From: an uncultured Anaerotignum sp.
GTDB lineage: Bacteria > Bacillota > Clostridia > Lachnospirales > Anaerotignaceae
NCBI GenBank assembly: GCA_910578425.1
Contig: CAJTQX010000064.1
Location: 1-7,736, forward strand
Reading direction: 5' to 3'
DNA length: 7,736 nt
A model generated the notes under the pieces. It worked only from the letters and a program-made list of their open reading frames with translations. It was not told the origin of the DNA and ran no database searches. How positions within the stretch are numbered: position 1 is the stretch's first letter; each line of letters opens with the position of its first letter. Positions 5,596-7,736 of this stretch are shown here, one piece after another. The position numbers and the translations under genes are program-made.

Positions 5596-6069
5596 ATGAA
5601 CCAGAATACAATGCACGCGCGGGAGGCGATTTCCGCCGCGCTTGCGGAATGCTACATCACGCTTGACGGGAACCGCTATAACTTCATGCAGGCGATTTCC
5701 TTAGAAGCGAAGTATGCGAAGACGAAGGTGCAGGTGCCGATACTTGGCAGGCCCGCGAAGGGCAACAAGTCCACAGGCTGGAAAGGGACGGGGAGCGCGA
5801 AGTTCCATTTTAATTCGTCTATCTTCCGGATGCTGATGAAGCGGTTCCAGGATACGGGCGAGGATATTTATTTTGACATACTGGTTACGAACGAGGACGC
5901 AACCAGCACAGTCGGGCGGCAGACGGTGATTTTGAAGGACTGCAACATTGATGACGGGGTGCTGACGAAGTTTGACGCGGACAGCGAATATCTCAGCGAG
6001 GAAATGAATTTCACGTTTGAGGGGTTTGAAATACCGGAGGAATTTGCAAATCTGGATGGGATGATTTAA
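5596..6069 (+). CDS. Phage tail tube protein (XkdM-like)
   Basis: Codes for 157 residues, the expected size for XkdM/DUF2001 tubes. Subunits stack as rings inside the sheath to form the DNA conduit. The ribosome site AAAGGAGGGGG lies at 5582-5592. Visible hallmarks: HAREAISAALAECYITLDGNRYNFM near the N-terminus, VQVPILGRPAKGNKSTGWKG at about residues 46-65, FHFNSSIFRMLMKRFQDTG, and the late DADSEYLSEEMNFTFEGFEIPEEF strand region. The sheath-tube pair is contiguous as in PBSX. In that system the tape-measure chaperone and tape measure come next; here the stop TAA at 6067-6069 is instead fused to the first bases of palindromic element 3. Confidence 0.93.
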   Translation: MNQNTMHAREAISAALAECYITLDGNRYNFMQAISLEAKYAKTKVQVPILGRPAKGNKSTGWKGTGSAKFHFNSSIFRMLMKRFQDTGEDIYFDILVTNEDATSTVGRQTVILKDCNIDDGVLTKFDADSEYLSEEMNFTFEGFEIPEEFANLDGMI

Positions 6070-6270
6070 GACCTTGAGGGCTTTGCCCTCAAACACCTAC
6101 AAGCCCTTTGAAAAGGGCTTGACCCTAAACTTTGCTTTCAACCGCGCATTTGCGCGGTTGCAGAAGGGTCAAGGGGCGCAGAGTGTCCAGTGGACACTCG
6201 TTTTGCGCCGACCGGAGCGGAGCGGAGACCGTGCCCCTTGCAGGGTTTGGGACAGCGTCCCAAGGTCTTA
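6067..6270 (+). repeat. Composite palindromic intergenic element, copy 3, with perfect 10-bp inverted ends
   Basis: A 204-bp block bounded by TAAGACCTTG (6067-6076) and its exact reverse complement CAAGGTCTTA (6261-6270). Internal hairpins: TTGAGGGC/GCCCTCAA (6074-6092), CAAGCCCTTT/AAAGGGCTTG (6100-6121), CAACCGCGCA/TGCGCGGTTG (6139-6160), a nested set CAAGGGGC...GCCCCTTG (6170-6240) containing GGCGCA/TGCGCC (6175-6209) and GAGTGTCCA/TGGACACTC (6181-6199), then TTGGGAC/GTCCCAA (6247-6263). The left half matches copy 2; the right-end hairpin matches copy 1. The stop codon of the tail tube gene is the first triplet of the element. The element fills the gap where the tape-measure region is missing. 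Confidence 0.85.
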
Positions 6271-6295
6271 GGTCCTGACCTTCAGGAGGTGAAAC

Positions 6296-7387
6296 ATGTA
6301 CGAAGATATGACATACGAAAGCCTGCTTTCGGAGATGCTGGCATATGCCCTGGAACAGGCGGCGGCGCGGGAGGAAACGCTCGACAGCCGCGAGGGCTCC
6401 ATGCTCTGGTACGGCTCCGCACCTGCGGCAGTAGAGGGTCAAAACCTCTATATCATGCTGGACACGATACTCAACGAAACCTTTGCGGATACCGCGACAC
6501 GCCCTTATCTGCTGCGGCGGGCAAGGGAACGGGGGCTTGTGCCGAAGTCGGCATCCTATGCTATCGGGCGGGTCGTGGCAGTACCGCCGGAGGCTGATGT
6601 GCCGATTGGCGCGCGGTTCAGCATGAATGACTTAAATTTCGTTATTACGGAGAAGGAAAGCCCCGGCGTGTACCGCGCGAGGTGTGAAACGCTGGGGGAG
6701 GCGGGCAACGAGGGCGTCGGCAAGCTGATACCGATTGAATACATCAAGGGGCTGGAAAGCGCGGAGCTGACGGAAATACTGATACCAGGCGAGGAGGAAC
6801 AGGCAACGGAATCTTTCCGGAAGGAATACCTCGACAGCTTTTCTGTGCAGGCGTTCGGCGGGAATATCGCGGACTATAAAAAGAAGGTGAAAGCCTTGCA
6901 GGGCGTGGGCGGTGTGAAGGTCTACCCCGTCTGGGACGGCGGCGGGACGGTGAAGCTGGTGGTTCTGGACAGCACATTCGGCAAGCCGACCGATGAGCTT
7001 GTCGCTGTGGTGCAGACCGCCATCGACCCGGAAACAAACCACGGCGAAGGGCTGGGGCTTGCGCCGATCGGGCATACAGTTACTGTGGAGGGCGTTACGG
7101 AAACGGCGGTCAACATGGAAATTACGCTTGCATATCAGGATGGCTGGGCATGGGAGGATGTGGAGCCCCATGCGGCAGCGGCTGTGGATGCATATTTCCA
7201 TGAGCTGGCAGAGGAATGGGTGGAGCAGGAAGGCGGGCTTATTGTGCGGGTGAGCGCGGTGGAGATGCGGCTGCTTGCCTGCCCCAGCGTGCTGGACGTG
7301 GGCGATACGAGGCTGAACGGTCAGCCAAAAAACCTGACGCTGGACGAAAACGCCATACCGGTAAGGGGGGATCTGGTTGGAACCTAA
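6296..7387 (+). CDS. Baseplate J-like protein (XkdT-like)
   Basis: Codes for 363 residues, normal for the family. It builds the wedge of the baseplate around the tail hub in contractile phages. A near-consensus ribosome site, AGGAGGTGA (6284-6292), fixes the start. Hallmarks: MTYESLLSEML and then LDSREGSMLWYGSAPAAVE at about residues 29-47, the helix ARERGLVPKSAS, the beta-rich domain with VPPEADVPIGARF and LGEAGNEGVGKL, then the SFSVQAFGGNIADYKKKV segment near residue 180-198 and GVGGVKVYPVWDGGGTVKLV. All are typical of Baseplate_J/gp47 proteins. The frame is complete. Normally hub, LysM and tape-measure genes lie upstream, but here the tail tube gene is the next neighbour. The last 11 bases overlap the gp48-like gene. 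Confidence 0.93.
   Translation: MYEDMTYESLLSEMLAYALEQAAAREETLDSREGSMLWYGSAPAAVEGQNLYIMLDTILNETFADTATRPYLLRRARERGLVPKSASYAIGRVVAVPPEADVPIGARFSMNDLNFVITEKESPGVYRARCETLGEAGNEGVGKLIPIEYIKGLESAELTEILIPGEEEQATESFRKEYLDSFSVQAFGGNIADYKKKVKALQGVGGVKVYPVWDGGGTVKLVVLDSTFGKPTDELVAVVQTAIDPETNHGEGLGLAPIGHTVTVEGVTETAVNMEITLAYQDGWAWEDVEPHAAAAVDAYFHELAEEWVEQEGGLIVRVSAVEMRLLACPSVLDVGDTRLNGQPKNLTLDENAIPVRGDLVGT
7363..7370 (+). promoter_or_regulatory. Ribosome binding site that supports a TTG start
   Basis: AAGGGGGG lies six bases before TTG at 7377, inside the end of the baseplate J gene. It is the reason for choosing the non-ATG start of the gp48-like gene, whose protein begins MEPKILDYYPHVLRSY from there. 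Confidence 0.6.
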
Positions 7388-7601
7388 GATACTGGACTAT
7401 TATCCCCATGTGCTGCGGAGCTACAGGGAAATCAAAGGCGTTGCCGACAGCCAGCAGTGGCTGTTCAACAGGCTCTGGGCGGCGGCGGAGAGGGTGTTTG
7501 AAAATCAGTTCGTGGAAACCATGGACGATATGGGACTAACACGCTGGGAACGTATCTGGACTATAGTCAATAAAAAGGACACATTTTTGAACATTATTTA
7601 A
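7377..7601 (+). pseudogene. Truncated gp48/YmfQ-like (DUF2313) baseplate protein, interrupted by an insertion element
   Basis: The open frame has 74 codons, but only the first 60 (7377-7556) look like the family: MEPKILDYYPHVLRSYREIK, then a helical stretch with QWLFNRLWAAAERVFENQF, and ETMDDMGLTRWERI. The order baseplate J then this 'RWE' protein is that of phage Mu gp47-gp48 and PBSX xkdT-xkdU. Full-length members have about 180-200 residues. After RWERI the frame changes to VNKKDTFLNII and stops at 7599-7601, in DNA whose composition turns AT-rich and that has the look of an insertion sequence end. I infer that about two thirds of the gene lies beyond the insertion or is lost. The product as it stands would probably not work in a baseplate. 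Confidence 0.75.
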
Positions 7602-7736
7602 TTTGAATCTCTGCTTCCTGCTGCTCCCAATACAGGCGTTCCTTCTCGTTGGGAGTCAACAGGTCGAGGAAAGCATGGGGCTGTAAGATTGTCAAACATA
7701 TTGGACAAGGAACTCAACAGGGGAAAGCCAGCCGAG
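7557..7736 (-). mobile_element. Insertion sequence end (probably IS3-like), running off the right edge
   Basis: From TGGACTATAG (7557) the sequence leaves the gp48-like family and becomes AT-rich, with AAAAAGGACACATTTTTG (7573-7590) resembling an IS3-type terminal region that starts with TG. The minus strand holds a short C-terminal reading frame ending at 7692 with a transposase-like tail. The far end, the second inverted repeat and the target duplication lie outside the window, so the family assignment and exact boundary are tentative. No other gene can be supported in 7602-7691, although one minus-strand frame stays open there (see rejected items). Confidence 0.5.
7692..7736 (-). CDS. C-terminal end of a probable IS3-family transposase (OrfB), partial
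   Basis: On the minus strand, 14 codons enter from the right window edge and end at TGA (complement of 7692-7694). They read LGWLSPVEFLVQYV. Many IS3-family transposases end with a similar 'LGxLSPVEYRxQY' segment, and the frame lies just inside a plausible IS end at the correct side. Fourteen residues are too few for a firm assignment; this rests on the tail pattern and the context of an interrupted phage gene. The catalytic DDE residues would be outside the window. Confidence 0.4.
   Translation of the reverse strand, partial: LGWLSPVEFLVQYV

Noticed and set aside
943..6270. CRISPR array made of the repeated palindromes
   Set aside because: Only three copies, kilobases apart, with genes between them and variable length. 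There are no regular spacers.
6074..6271. 65-codon open frame lying wholly inside palindromic element 3
   Set aside because: It is a translation of hairpin repeats and its start has no ribosome site. The same peptide style appears from copy 2, which shows that the similarity comes from repeat DNA and not from a protein.
7603..7715. Minus-strand open frame reading LTPNEKERLYWEQQEAE near its end
   Set aside because: The composition looks protein-like, but the frame is only about 37 codons, begins after a stop, lies in the non-coding end of the presumed insertion element and matches no family I can name. It could be a decayed fragment.
1..7736. tRNA or rRNA genes, integrase attachment site, or a defence island in this window
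   Set aside because: No cloverleaf, no rRNA-like stretch, no integrase, and no defence-type gene is visible. All plus-strand genes belong to head and tail morphogenesis or to insertion elements.

Overview
The window is part of a contractile-tailed (myovirus-type) prophage from a Gram-positive host. A GC-rich clostridial host of the Lachnospiraceae/Oscillospiraceae kind fits best. Three things point there: strong AAGGAGG-type ribosome sites, the PBSX/skin-like gene order, and the style of the intergenic palindromic repeats. The host is an inference; nothing in the window names it.

Layout. The left edge (1 to about 337) is the 3' part of an IS200/IS605-family insertion sequence. It has the C-terminus of a Y1 transposase (TnpA), then about 125 nt of hairpin-rich non-coding sequence ending in a strong hairpin. 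A terminator (359-382) closes whatever lies upstream. A continuous plus-strand morphogenesis block follows: GP20-like scaffold (416-940), major capsid protein (1123-2040), a small post-capsid protein (2053-2232), head-tail adaptor (2195-2545), head-closure/stopper (2547-2906), HK97 gp10-like protein (2906-3472), tail terminator (3634-4050), YqzN/YkzM-like small protein (4055-4261), tail sheath (4261-5583), tail tube (5596-6069), baseplate J (6296-7387), and the start of a gp48/YmfQ-like baseplate protein (7377-7556). That last gene is cut off by what looks like another insertion element reading toward the left, which runs off the right edge.

How the genes work together: scaffold and capsid build the prohead. 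Adaptor, stopper, gp10-like protein and tail terminator form the neck. Sheath and tube form the contractile tail. Baseplate J and gp48 form the baseplate. Most genes overlap or abut (TAATG junctions), as in one operon.

Two features stand out. First, the genes normally found between tail tube and baseplate J in PBSX-like phages are absent: the tape-measure chaperone, tape measure, LysM protein, hub proteins and xkdS-like gene. The tail could not assemble from this locus alone. Second, the three long intergenic gaps (941-1122, 3473-3633, 6070-6295) are each filled by a member of one family of composite palindromic repeats. These have related inverted ends, a shared core, and terminal hairpins whose stems differ in sequence but stay paired. 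One copy lies inverted and is flanked by an 11-bp direct duplication, and another sits exactly at the site of the missing tail genes. The best novelty candidates are this repeat family, its likely mobility and its possible role in the deletion, followed by the structured RNA-like 3' end of the IS200-type element.
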